From a virus: a DNA stretch of 37,547 nt. This document shows positions 10,601 through 17,190 of this stretch, one piece after another (within the stretch, counting starts at the first letter, position 1; the number at the start of each line of letters is the position of its first letter). The DNA lies in the IMG/VR virus record IMGVR_UViG_3300048838_000376, positions 1 through 37,547 of that record; one strand, 5' to 3'. The position numbers were made by a program, and so were the translations under genes. The notes beneath the pieces were generated by a model. That model was given only the letters and a program-made list of their open reading frames with translations. It had not been told where the DNA came from and made no database searches.

Positions 10601-12728
10601 TCAGCGGCTGCCCGGTGATGCCCTCGATCTCGCGCACGAGGTTGTCGACCACGCCCTGCTCGGCCTGTTTCAGCGCACCGGCATCGGCAAGGCCGCGGTT
10701 GAACCGGTCCAGGGTGGAGACCATCTGGCCGAAAGAGCGCACTCGGGCGTCGGTGAAGGACTGGCGGCGCGCGGCATCTTCGGGCACCTTCATGCCCGCA
10801 GCTTGCTCCAGATCACGGCTGCGGATGTCCGCCCCTTGCGGACCTGCTTTGGCCTGGGTGTCCCGGTCGCGATTCTCGTTGCGCAGCGCGCGCAACTCCT
10901 CGACGATTTCCTTCTGGCGGCTCTTGTCCTGGCTGGCACGGGCAATGGCCAGATCCGCCATGATTTCTGCCTCGCTGCGCGCTGGAGCGCCCAGGCCGCT
11001 GCCTACACGGTCTTGCCCTTCCGGCTCACCAAACAGGCGTGGCTGCTGCGTTGCGTCGGCCGTACCTGCTGCCGCTTTGGACAGGTTATCCAGCTCGTAG
11101 TTGAAGTTGCCCTCTTCCCGGGCCGCATCCCCTTGCTCCATGGCGTCGCGCAGGCGCTGGATCTCGGCGTCGACGTTCGCAGAAGGGCGCTGCTGCTTGA
11201 GCAGGGCTTCACGATCGGCCAGTTCGGCCCGGTTTAGCTGGTCAAAGGCACGGGTGTTGTTGCCTTCGATGTCGAGCTGTCGCGTGCGGCCCAGGTCCAG
11301 CGTTCCCTGCACGCCGCCCATGGCGTCAATTTGCTGGGCGATCTGCAGCGCTTTGGCGGTGTCGCCGTTGTTGTCCGCCTTCTCCAGCTGCTTCTGGAGC
11401 GACGCCAGCTTCTTTGCAGCGGCAGCTGGGTCTTCAATGTTGAGCGACTTGAGCTCTTCCTCGGCCAACTTCTTGGCTTGGCGAAGCTGTTCCATCTGGC
11501 GTTCGCGCTCGGTGCGCTCGGCCAGCGTGGCACCGCCCAGGTTCTGCTGCCGGATGTCGTCCATGCGGGCATTGATCTGGGGGATGGTGTTGCGCAGGAA
11601 GCCCGCGCGCTGCACGGGGTCCTCTTGGGGTGCAGGCGCAGGGGCGGCGTTGGGCGTATTCTCCATGCCCGGCAGCGATGCCTGGGGCATGAGAGGCCCT
11701 GTTTCTTCAGCGGCGAGTCCCCCGGCCGACGGCGCGTTGCGCTCGGCCTCGATAAATGACTGCTCCTGTGCTTGCTGCGCGGCCAGTGCCTCGGCGCGCT
11801 TCTTCTTTTCCTCGTCCTCGGCCATCTTCAGGCTCTGGCGCTTCTCCGAGCCGCGCTCCACAAACCGGCCGGCGGGGGACAGCGTGCCTGCCAGCAGGGC
11901 GCCGCCGAAGAAACTCTGGATGTACTCGCCACGTGCCTCGGGGGAGACGGTGGAGATGCCCGCCTGCGCGCGCTCGAGCACCTGCTGCATGGTCTCGGTG
12001 AGGCCCTCGACCGTCATGGCTTGGCCGGTTTTCTTGGCGTACTCGGTAGCGATCTGCTTGGCCGTCTGCTGCGCCATTTGCTTGGCGGTCTCTGAAGTCA
12101 CCTTCTGGCCGGCGGCGCCGAACAGCTTGCCGATGCCGGGGATGAAACGGAAGCCCACCACGTCCAGGGCGGCCTGGGGGATGGCCGCGGCCAGCGCTTT
12201 ACCCCCGCTGGTGTTCTCCAGGGAGGTTTGGTTTTCCTCCATGCTGCGGTCGAGGTTGGTGCCGACGAACTGGCCCAACGATGCGAGACCGGCAGCGCCG
12301 GCGCCAACGGCTGCAGGTGCGCCCAGGGCGGCAGCGCCACCAGCGGCTACCAGCGGAGCGAGCATGTAGGGCGCAGAGCCCCCGGCCAGCTCCTTGATGT
12401 TCTGGAGCGGGGACTCGATGAAGGAGTCCTCGGTCGGCTTGAAGATCTGCTGCGAGCGCTGTTGCTGCTGCGCGTTGTACGCCTCGGCAGCCTTGAGGTC
12501 CATCAGCCCGGCCTTGCCCGCCGTGAGAGCGGCCTGCCCCTTCAGGTTTTCCAGACCCCCCTTGAACGCAGCGGTGAAGCCGCCTTGGGGCTGTTGCAGC
12601 CCGACGCGCTTGTAGAAGTCAGCCGGGTCGATGTCCGCGTAGAACTTTTTTCTCAGCCCTTCTACCAGCTCCGTATCACTCAGGTCTTCATACTGGGGAT
12701 ACTGTTGGCGAATTTGCTGGATGTTCAT
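4551..12728 (-). CDS. Giant internal virion/ejection protein with HELAH metallopeptidase motif (2725 aa)
   Basis: The N-terminus (QQYPQYEDLSDTELVEGL..., then DPADFYKRVG) is a recurring opening of large phage internal proteins. Residues about 115-165 are an Ala/Gly-rich hydrophobic stretch that could insert in a membrane. Residues about 280-1600 are mostly Glu/Gln/Ala/Arg-rich and predicted coiled coil. HELAH at 1725-1729, inside EEVLVHELAHAATL, is a zinc metallopeptidase motif. Beyond about residue 1850 there is a polyvalent-protein type region, and around 2215-2420 a segment resembling the large polyvalent protein domains (LPD38-like, ITRAPAYAIRQIIREPINAF). It is last in the late operon, after other internal proteins, as expected for proteins ejected with the DNA. 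The ATG is six bases after the previous gene. Ejection and cell-envelope penetration are inferred from family and position. Confidence 0.85.
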   Translation of the reverse strand: MNIQQIRQQYPQYEDLSDTELVEGLRKKFYADIDPADFYKRVGLQQPQGGFTAAFKGGLENLKGQAALTAGKAGLMDLKAAEAYNAQQQQRSQQIFKPTEDSFIESPLQNIKELAGGSAPYMLAPLVAAGGAAALGAPAAVGAGAAGLASLGQFVGTNLDRSMEENQTSLENTSGGKALAAAIPQAALDVVGFRFIPGIGKLFGAAGQKVTSETAKQMAQQTAKQIATEYAKKTGQAMTVEGLTETMQQVLERAQAGISTVSPEARGEYIQSFFGGALLAGTLSPAGRFVERGSEKRQSLKMAEDEEKKKRAEALAAQQAQEQSFIEAERNAPSAGGLAAEETGPLMPQASLPGMENTPNAAPAPAPQEDPVQRAGFLRNTIPQINARMDDIRQQNLGGATLAERTERERQMEQLRQAKKLAEEELKSLNIEDPAAAAKKLASLQKQLEKADNNGDTAKALQIAQQIDAMGGVQGTLDLGRTRQLDIEGNNTRAFDQLNRAELADREALLKQQRPSANVDAEIQRLRDAMEQGDAAREEGNFNYELDNLSKAAAGTADATQQPRLFGEPEGQDRVGSGLGAPARSEAEIMADLAIARASQDKSRQKEIVEELRALRNENRDRDTQAKAGPQGADIRSRDLEQAAGMKVPEDAARRQSFTDARVRSFGQMVSTLDRFNRGLADAGALKQAEQGVVDNLVREIEGITGQPLSVAERQTVMAQARDLLADLKNRFGDTREEVNTGTRKNPEMEPVQRRSGEFRKDLPGPGAGPTGMGLENQETRNPGERTFSNRYAAAQSILEGLDQIRNRRAGTQESAPGTDRTDSNRSNEDRLATAQAQAQGTPAEPLVQQVIDSKVKTPTLVDNAVQAAMRAQRGQDIAEQQQALNDELALMEQGKRSETEGGKTAVQSELFNDRGTLFNNWVEFDDWMASDALVVLKTANGQINETLSRAVKMVAPLQKRVAELEGKVQKLVAQKAAWAEERSTEDAASRKDMDAAAAAVMEAQDVLDFATIEYTEALAEAEQKLQAAYDADAQIAEQIAQNLQNLNQAERMQGRELTALRKAQTKLIGLSRELADAKQKLASYTPTLFSSTDPISRPKLAEFNRLEKKVADLEQELLTASVQARAAHVPGLDQAVTDGKALAEFQKRAAELSKQRLQQSRRIGGFKAARNRAQAQLDAALTQLETDPEFQAQRDRKARADEMMALAKSRRADSLAAIRATDGELEAINSQVEAEAGPVKSLRRQAAERIRDAKRGVAPTGEKETQLDREERDGERRKAEQQTLETRQNAPGTTRESVSFEPRRLDQEKLDEASTRMAALEDILARVPMNEEQRAVFEEAAAEYAARTTALEKKAQARLENVEGKLAAQRKRIEMLQRAQERYDASEVDTPARAKAQELVARLRNQIDKQGQKISKAWGIRREAIVGTTSKRALVAERKEALKQGPQPLTQAQRDDIRAQREALEKPISAADEQLTERQTKRRTSSPATRVTRQTGGFRTGNAETVAERAGAQRQRIEESQRLRERDTPISRAEQQSANADAAQMREDAKRANAAAEKLKKTPRPKRTKQVEDAKTVAQTILKAQADNAANEKTRGPKTKTQNAIDEMGELDFEGDAGTDALLREDASFYSDRETHFLSEEAADAVLDGRPLDVLSDLAANGSTPFMRQVATKLREVLSKGRVPKLRNQEMLRVDGRRAEGVYRPARNEIVIDDFAMTEEVLVHELAHAATLRAIAGDLPLDASQQKALADLQALYETMKRDPGFENEYARKDLAEFVSELLSNQNVRDKIDAAQGRGFLDKLYDGLLRLLGIRASDKAVEDAFKLFAPARPFNYQMQAVPSIMRGVFPDRAPQYAADIPESVREQTEKTVGRDPTLADKIMANVAGFRAQFLDRFDPYEKLMRMGVDKGLISDVQAFQYSYFMRMGEQRNQYVEQAVTQGVPQLRKVDGDFVIETAEGEHANLKKIAEALSKSNVGNEAATERLFTQYLAVLRGEKVGFDKLNYDEPITPAMARDIKDTVNANPERKAAFESARKLYREYNDNLLDLLTDLGAMNKSTASALKQGDYVPYYRQDANGVVNLIIAGETPVRVGNIKDQPYLAELVGGNDKILPFFSGAMQNTSMLVDMALRNKQAMEISNLVKELGLGNIRSGAGTADNRNTVTFKIDGEPVHLVIDGAVDTWGVPADLLVKSLEGIKTTIPAALRLMQMPANLLRTMITRAPAYAIRQIIREPINAFLVTGGNFTPVVSSVKELLEIQSGTSTATKSLERSGAISSNVITGDKQDQARILRDLAQGKTAWQKAMMKLDNFAMEGDTATRAVLYDKFRKQGMTHMQATLGALESMNFSRRGLSPTMQMMSMLVPFFNAQIQGMDVIYRAATGKTTFEQKLDVQRKLIARGTMMAAGTLAYAAMMQDDEAYKNATPVERASNWFLPLPGMDEPLRVPIPFELGFAFKALPEVAFNTAFGDTKAADAAEAVRTLVFQSIPIGMPQAIKPLVEVASNYSFFTGQNVEGQRERLVNKEERFRDNTSELSKLLSRVPGVDTAATVATLGAVKELSPVQLDYLIRGYTGGMGLALIKLTDNVWKMANPSEGLADPATKKASQLPLLGALFQPVDGRGVIDEAYKDMEEWNQASQTYKRMLEQGRRADALKFAQENAQKMALSSVGGDFRQHMGELAKLRRGILASKTLTPQEKRTQVDQIRQVELQLARQIRDVAARAGG

Positions 12729-12733
12729 GGCGG

Positions 12734-15304
12734 CTACCGAAGTCCGAGTGGGTCTTGAGAGGAGTTGCCTGCCGGCTGGCCAGGAGGCGTGGCCATTTTA
12801 ACGCCGTACTGCGCAAAAGTCTCCGCTTGAATAGCCCGCAGGCGGTTCAGAATTTGCTGCTGCTTGAGGGGGTCCATCTGCGTCATCGGGTTCTCAGCCT
12901 GCTTCTTCAGCATCGCCACCTCGGGGTTGCGCGCAAAGGCGGCGTCCGCGTCGCGCTGCTGGCGATCGTTTCCATCCGCGCTACTGGCGCGAGAGGCAGC
13001 CATGATGCGGGTGTTCTCACGATCGGCCTTGATCTTGAGGTCCGTGAGGTACCTTTCCTGGGCCATCTTTGCGGCTTCTTTGTTGAGCTCGACACCCGTT
13101 CCCTTTGCGATGTCGAGGTGCGCAGCGATGGCAGCCCCTTTCAGCCCGCGGATCTGCAGCTGAATGGCGCGGCGCTCCTTCGAGTCCGCCATCGACTCCT
13201 GGCGGCGCAGGTCGCTGATCTGGTCGAGCTTGTCGAGCATCCCCTGGCGTTTCTCTTCGAGCTTGTTGATGTCGCCACGGTACTGCGCCACGCCTTTGCC
13301 AGCGCCCTCTGCGATTGCAGCAAGGCCGCCACGGCTGGGGTCCGCGCCCAGGATAGCCAGACCGGCCTGGAGAAACGCCATTTTGCGCGCTTTCTCTTCG
13401 CCCCCAGCCAGCTTGTCCTGCTGGGCCTTGATGCGCTCTTCCTTGTCTTTGCCGTACACCCCCCGCGCCGCAACGGATGCGTCGAGATCGGCGAGAGCGC
13501 CTTCGGCGGCTTCCTTGTCAGCCAGTGCCTTCTTGTCCGCCAGTTCGTACAGCGGCTTCGTCATGGCTTCTGGATCGAAGGCCGGAGCGCCCGCAATGCC
13601 GCCGCGCGTCGAGCTGCTTGCTCCTGCGCTGCCCCCCGCACCCGCCGAGCTTGGCGCTGAGTTGTTTTGTGGTGCAGGCGTTTCTTTGGGAATGGCGAGA
13701 GGCAGGCCTTTCTCGGCAGTCGGGCCCATCGGCTCACGCCGACCTTCGTTGCCCATACCGTAAGGGGCCACGGCGGGGGCTTTTTCTGCCTCGACGTCGC
13801 TGCTGTACTTCAGCGCCTTTGCAAGCCCCTTCCATGCGCCCCCCATGTCCTCCGTGGTCACGGCGGCATCAGGATTGGCAAGGCGCACTTGCTCCAGTTC
13901 CTGCCAAGGCGTGCCTGCAGGCAGCACGATCTGGCGCTGGGCTGGGGTTGTCGACGCTGCTGGCGCCGGCGCGCGCTGGCGTGCACCCGCAAGAATCCCG
14001 CCGATGCGCGGGTCCCGGTTTTCGAAGCCAGGGATGGTGCTGATGTCGCCGCCGTCCGCATACCCCACGATGCCGCCGTCGGCGAACTCCATGTCAGGCG
14101 CTGCGTCGGCAATGCCGCCCATCTGGGCAGGGGCCATCTCGGCCGCCACCTCGTCCATCACGGTACCCTGCGGTGCCTGGGCCTGGGGGCCGGCTTGGCG
14201 CAGACGCGCGCGTGCGTCAGACTCGGACTTGGCCAGCGCCATGGAGAACAGGTCTTCCTTGTTCTGCTCCGAGAACTGCACCAGCTGCTGATCGGACAGG
14301 GTGCGCAGCCGCGCCGGCAGCGCCAGGGGCTCTGTGATGCCCCCCGAGGAATACTCAGGCGCTCCGCCAACCACGCCGCCTTCAGCAAAAGATGCCGCCA
14401 AAGACCCGAGCCCGGCCAAGTTCTGCAGCGTCCCGGCCTGGGGCTTGGACTCGTACATGGTCCGGGTCGACCCAGACGTGCCGCGCAGAATGTCGGACAG
14501 GAAGCCCAGCTGCTGGTACGGGTAGTCCCGCTGCGCCTGGAAGTCGGCGTACTGCTGGTCGAGCTGGCGCTGCCCAAGGGCCTGCTGCTGGCCGCCCATG
14601 GTGTCTTGCAGGCGGGTGATGTCCATCTGCTGGCCGAACTGCTGCTGGCCGAGCTGGCCGAGCGCATTGGCGCCCGCGAGCCCGCGGTTCATCTCGTTGT
14701 TGAACTGGCCCTGGCCCGACTCGAAAGCGGACTGCAGCCCCCGAGCCTGGATGTCACCCTGCTGCAGCGCGAGGTTGCGCGCGGCCTCAGCATCCATGAT
14801 CGCCTGCCGAGAACCTCCGAAGGCGCCAGACTTGGTGAAGTCCGCGGCCCGCTGGGTGCCTGCGATGCCTGCCTGCCGGGTGGCGTCGCGCTGCTGCATC
14901 TCCACCACGTTCTGCATGTACGGCGACATGTAGGCGCCAGCGATGCCGGGGTTGGTGAAGCTGTTGGTCGAGGCTGCCCCCGCGAGATTCGTGGCTGCGC
15001 CGATCTGACCGGCCACGCCCTGGTTGGCCGCTTGCGTCTGAGCTTGCTGCTGCATGGGGGTAAACCCCTCGATGCGCTGGCCGCCGAAGGCTTGGTAGGG
15101 TTGGTTCGAAAGCGCCTCTGATTTGCCAACCAGATCCATGAAGGGCTGCTTGGCGTACTCCGGGATGTTGGTCTGGTAGGACGTTGTCTGGCCGCCCCCG
15201 CCACCACCTTGCGGTTTTATCTTGCGGTCCCCAACGTGCTTGAACGCCTCCGACGGAAGGGTAGGAATGTCCAGCAGTGCACAGACTTGGTTCCAACGGC
15301 TCAT
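12734..15304 (-). CDS. Internal virion protein, Gly/Gln/Ala-rich (856 aa)
   Basis: The start ATG overlaps the previous stop (ATGA). After a Gly run near residue 35, residues about 60-270 are Gln/Ala/Gly-rich (AYMSPYMQNVVEMQQRDATR, then repeated GQQQFGQQ-like text), a pattern seen in internal proteins of many podoviruses. Two short Gly-rich patches (SFAEGGVVGG, FADGGIVGYADGG) follow. The C-terminal third (about 560-840) is charged and helical, with a hydrophobic AFLQAGLAILGADPSRGGLAAIAEGAG segment of a type common in these proteins. No enzyme motif is visible. Position between the nozzle and the giant internal protein supports a role as core or ejection protein. Function is inferred. Confidence 0.75.
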   Translation of the reverse strand: MSRWNQVCALLDIPTLPSEAFKHVGDRKIKPQGGGGGGQTTSYQTNIPEYAKQPFMDLVGKSEALSNQPYQAFGGQRIEGFTPMQQQAQTQAANQGVAGQIGAATNLAGAASTNSFTNPGIAGAYMSPYMQNVVEMQQRDATRQAGIAGTQRAADFTKSGAFGGSRQAIMDAEAARNLALQQGDIQARGLQSAFESGQGQFNNEMNRGLAGANALGQLGQQQFGQQMDITRLQDTMGGQQQALGQRQLDQQYADFQAQRDYPYQQLGFLSDILRGTSGSTRTMYESKPQAGTLQNLAGLGSLAASFAEGGVVGGAPEYSSGGITEPLALPARLRTLSDQQLVQFSEQNKEDLFSMALAKSESDARARLRQAGPQAQAPQGTVMDEVAAEMAPAQMGGIADAAPDMEFADGGIVGYADGGDISTIPGFENRDPRIGGILAGARQRAPAPAASTTPAQRQIVLPAGTPWQELEQVRLANPDAAVTTEDMGGAWKGLAKALKYSSDVEAEKAPAVAPYGMGNEGRREPMGPTAEKGLPLAIPKETPAPQNNSAPSSAGAGGSAGASSSTRGGIAGAPAFDPEAMTKPLYELADKKALADKEAAEGALADLDASVAARGVYGKDKEERIKAQQDKLAGGEEKARKMAFLQAGLAILGADPSRGGLAAIAEGAGKGVAQYRGDINKLEEKRQGMLDKLDQISDLRRQESMADSKERRAIQLQIRGLKGAAIAAHLDIAKGTGVELNKEAAKMAQERYLTDLKIKADRENTRIMAASRASSADGNDRQQRDADAAFARNPEVAMLKKQAENPMTQMDPLKQQQILNRLRAIQAETFAQYGVKMATPPGQPAGNSSQDPLGLR

Positions 15305-15702
15305 AGCTTCACTCCAACGATTCGGTATTTTTCAGCGAAGCCGTAGCGGCCCCAAAGGCGAGCAATGGACTCCCGCGCCGCGCCCTCCAAAGCGGTGGCC
15401 CCGAACGCTTTCATCAGCTGCTTGAGCTGCTCGAAAGTATCCAGGCTGCTGATCAGACGCCCACCGATCGTCGTGACCATGGCGACTCTTGCTCCAGGGC
15501 GGTTGAAAAACCACACCGTCGCCGCCCCTACGATTGCCTCCTCCTCAAGCGCCACCAGCAACATCCACTGCCCGGTGGCCACCAACGTCTTGACTTCCTC
15601 CAGGGTGTAGTCGTCCCCGAACTCCAACGCCTTCGCGATGAACCCCTCGACCCGCGGCCAAGTAGCCACGACCCAGTTGTCCGGGACGTGCTGGATCTTC
15701 AC
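15301..15702 (-). CDS. GNAT-like protein in the ejection-protein block (133 aa)
   Basis: The GTG start overlaps the previous stop (GTGA) and its own stop overlaps the next start (ATGA), so it is translated in step with two internal virion proteins. The layout of a helical N-terminus, the strand pair MLLVALEEEAIVGAATVWFF and a C-terminal RYGFAEKYRIVGVKL matches the GCN5-type N-acetyltransferase fold. The acetyl-CoA loop (Q/R-x-x-G-x-G/A) is not evident, so the protein may be non-catalytic. Proteins of this kind recur at this position in phages of this type. It may be a structural element or a modifier of a virion or host protein; I cannot tell which. Confidence 0.7.
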   Translation of the reverse strand: MKIQHVPDNWVVATWPRVEGFIAKALEFGDDYTLEEVKTLVATGQWMLLVALEEEAIVGAATVWFFNRPGARVAMVTTIGGRLISSLDTFEQLKQLMKAFGATALEGAARESIARLWGRYGFAEKYRIVGVKL

Positions 15703-16904
15703 ACCAGAGCCTTGCGCATGTTGACCGGGCGCTGCTGCTCGGTCTTGCCGTGGGCCATCTTGCGCACGCGCTCCACCATGTCGTAGAGCTTCTTGGCGCC
15801 ACCCATCTTTGCGACAACTTCAGGCGGTAGGTACGCTTCCTGGCGTGCAACGCGAGCGGGTGCCTGACCGTCGATGCTGGCGGGAATGTCGTCGCTCTGG
15901 CCGTCACCAGCACCGTCGATCGGCTGTGCGCCCAGCTGGCCGAAAATCTCAAGGCCTGCATTGGAGCTTCCGTTGCCAACCATGGACACCACGTCGGCGG
16001 GGACCACAAAACCGCCCTCGGACATCTGCACTTCGCCCCCTGCGGCCATGCGCGGGGTGTACACGGGGTCGAACCACTGGCGCTCGCTGGACGGGTCGGA
16101 GCCCACCATGGTGCCGCCGGTATAACCCGCGTTGTAGTCGTACTGAGTGCCTTTGCCTTCGCCGTAGTCTGGCCCTTCACCACCCCCCTGCATGGAGGCC
16201 CCGTACAGGCCCGGAGCTGCAGCCAGCCCGGCTGCCTTGGCCGTGGCCATACCGCCGCCCATGCCTTCCACAAAACCAGAGGGGTTCGAGAAAGCCGCCT
16301 GCGCGCCGCCGGCGAGCTGCTCGTAGAAAGGCTTGTCCAGAAACTGCAGCGTGGCGTCCGTGGCGGCCTTGTTCGTGGCGGCAGGCACGATGTTCTCGGT
16401 CATCGAGGCGGCGACCGTGGGGTCCAGGCCCAGCCCGACACTCGCTCCGCCGGGGGCCATCTGCAGGCCTTGCCCGATGGCGGCTTCTTTCATGCCCTCG
16501 GTAGCCGCGGCCTGGGCCGCCTGCTCGGCCGTCATCTGCACAGCACCCGCACCGGCACCTTGCAACCCCGCGGCAATCTGTCCGCCCCCATAGCCGCCGG
16601 CCGCGCCAAGAGCGGCCCCGAGCAGGGGGTCGTCCTTGTTCTGCAGTGCCCCGGTGATTCCGCCCACCAGCACGCCAGAGCCCGGAACAATGAAGTTGGC
16701 GCCGATGCCCAGGATGGTCGGAAGCATAGAGTCAAGAAAGCCTGCCTCAAGCATGCCCGTTTTCGGGTTGCGAGTGAGCGTGCCCCCCGCCGCTTTGGCG
16801 AGCCCCTCCATGGCGCCTACTTCATTCTTGGTGAAGTGCACCAGCTCGGTGTCTTTGCCGCGGCCGGCGCGGCGAACTTCTTCGGCTGCTTTTTGGAGAC
16901 TCAT
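15699..16904 (-). CDS. Internal virion protein with Gly-rich hydrophobic core (401 aa)
   Basis: GAGGA lies before the ATG. A basic, helical N-terminus (KAAEEVRRAGRGKDTELVHF) is followed by a long Gly/Ala/Leu-rich segment (about 51-125, with LPTILGIGANFIVPG and LLGAALGAAGGYGGG), which could cross or disturb a membrane. The middle has Gly/Met-rich disorder and a VVPADVVSMVGNGS motif near residue 300 that recurs in phage internal proteins. The gene is directly upstream of the GNAT-like gene and downstream of the nozzle and an 85-aa protein, in the usual order for ejection proteins. It is recognised by composition and context, not by a named domain. Confidence 0.7.
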   Translation of the reverse strand: MSLQKAAEEVRRAGRGKDTELVHFTKNEVGAMEGLAKAAGGTLTRNPKTGMLEAGFLDSMLPTILGIGANFIVPGSGVLVGGITGALQNKDDPLLGAALGAAGGYGGGQIAAGLQGAGAGAVQMTAEQAAQAAATEGMKEAAIGQGLQMAPGGASVGLGLDPTVAASMTENIVPAATNKAATDATLQFLDKPFYEQLAGGAQAAFSNPSGFVEGMGGGMATAKAAGLAAAPGLYGASMQGGGEGPDYGEGKGTQYDYNAGYTGGTMVGSDPSSERQWFDPVYTPRMAAGGEVQMSEGGFVVPADVVSMVGNGSSNAGLEIFGQLGAQPIDGAGDGQSDDIPASIDGQAPARVARQEAYLPPEVVAKMGGAKKLYDMVERVRKMAHGKTEQQRPVNMRKALV

Positions 16905-16932
16905 GGCGTGTTCCTCTGGTTGAGGGGTAATT

Positions 16933-17190
16933 TTAGGGCTTGATCTTCAGAACGTCACCTGCGCTGGTGTCGCGGTAAATGTCGCCGCTGCGCAGGGTGG
17001 CCAGATCTGCCTGCGTGGGCAGGCGCTCGATGTTCAGACGCAGCTTCGTAGCAGAAAGGTCCTGCTCCGCCGAGGATGCCTCGAAATACAGGCGTAGAGT
17101 GCGCATGAGGTCACTGAGATAGCTGCGCTGCCAAGCATCGAACGCCGGTCCGGGATCGGGCAGGCGCGGCGGTTTCACGTTGCTCGACAT
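16933..17190 (-). CDS. Small tail-associated protein (85 aa)
   Basis: The ATG overlaps the stop of the nozzle gene by one base (TGATG) and has GGAGAGG ten bases upstream, so I prefer this start to a longer frame reaching 17349. The protein is helical in its first half (FDAWQRSYLSDLMRTLRLYFEAS) and ends in RSGDIYRDTSAGDVLKIKP, a beta-rich ending that resembles the closing segments of phage fibre or spike subunits. Function is unknown; it probably belongs to the virion given its position. Confidence 0.65.
   Translation of the reverse strand: MSSNVKPPRLPDPGPAFDAWQRSYLSDLMRTLRLYFEASSAEQDLSATKLRLNIERLPTQADLATLRSGDIYRDTSAGDVLKIKP

Noticed and set aside
4701-15121. Several long plus-strand open frames (up to about 515 codons) opposite the internal protein genes
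   Set aside because: They lie antisense to well-supported genes in GC-rich DNA, have Arg/His/Leu-biased composition, lack ribosome sites and show no recognisable domain.
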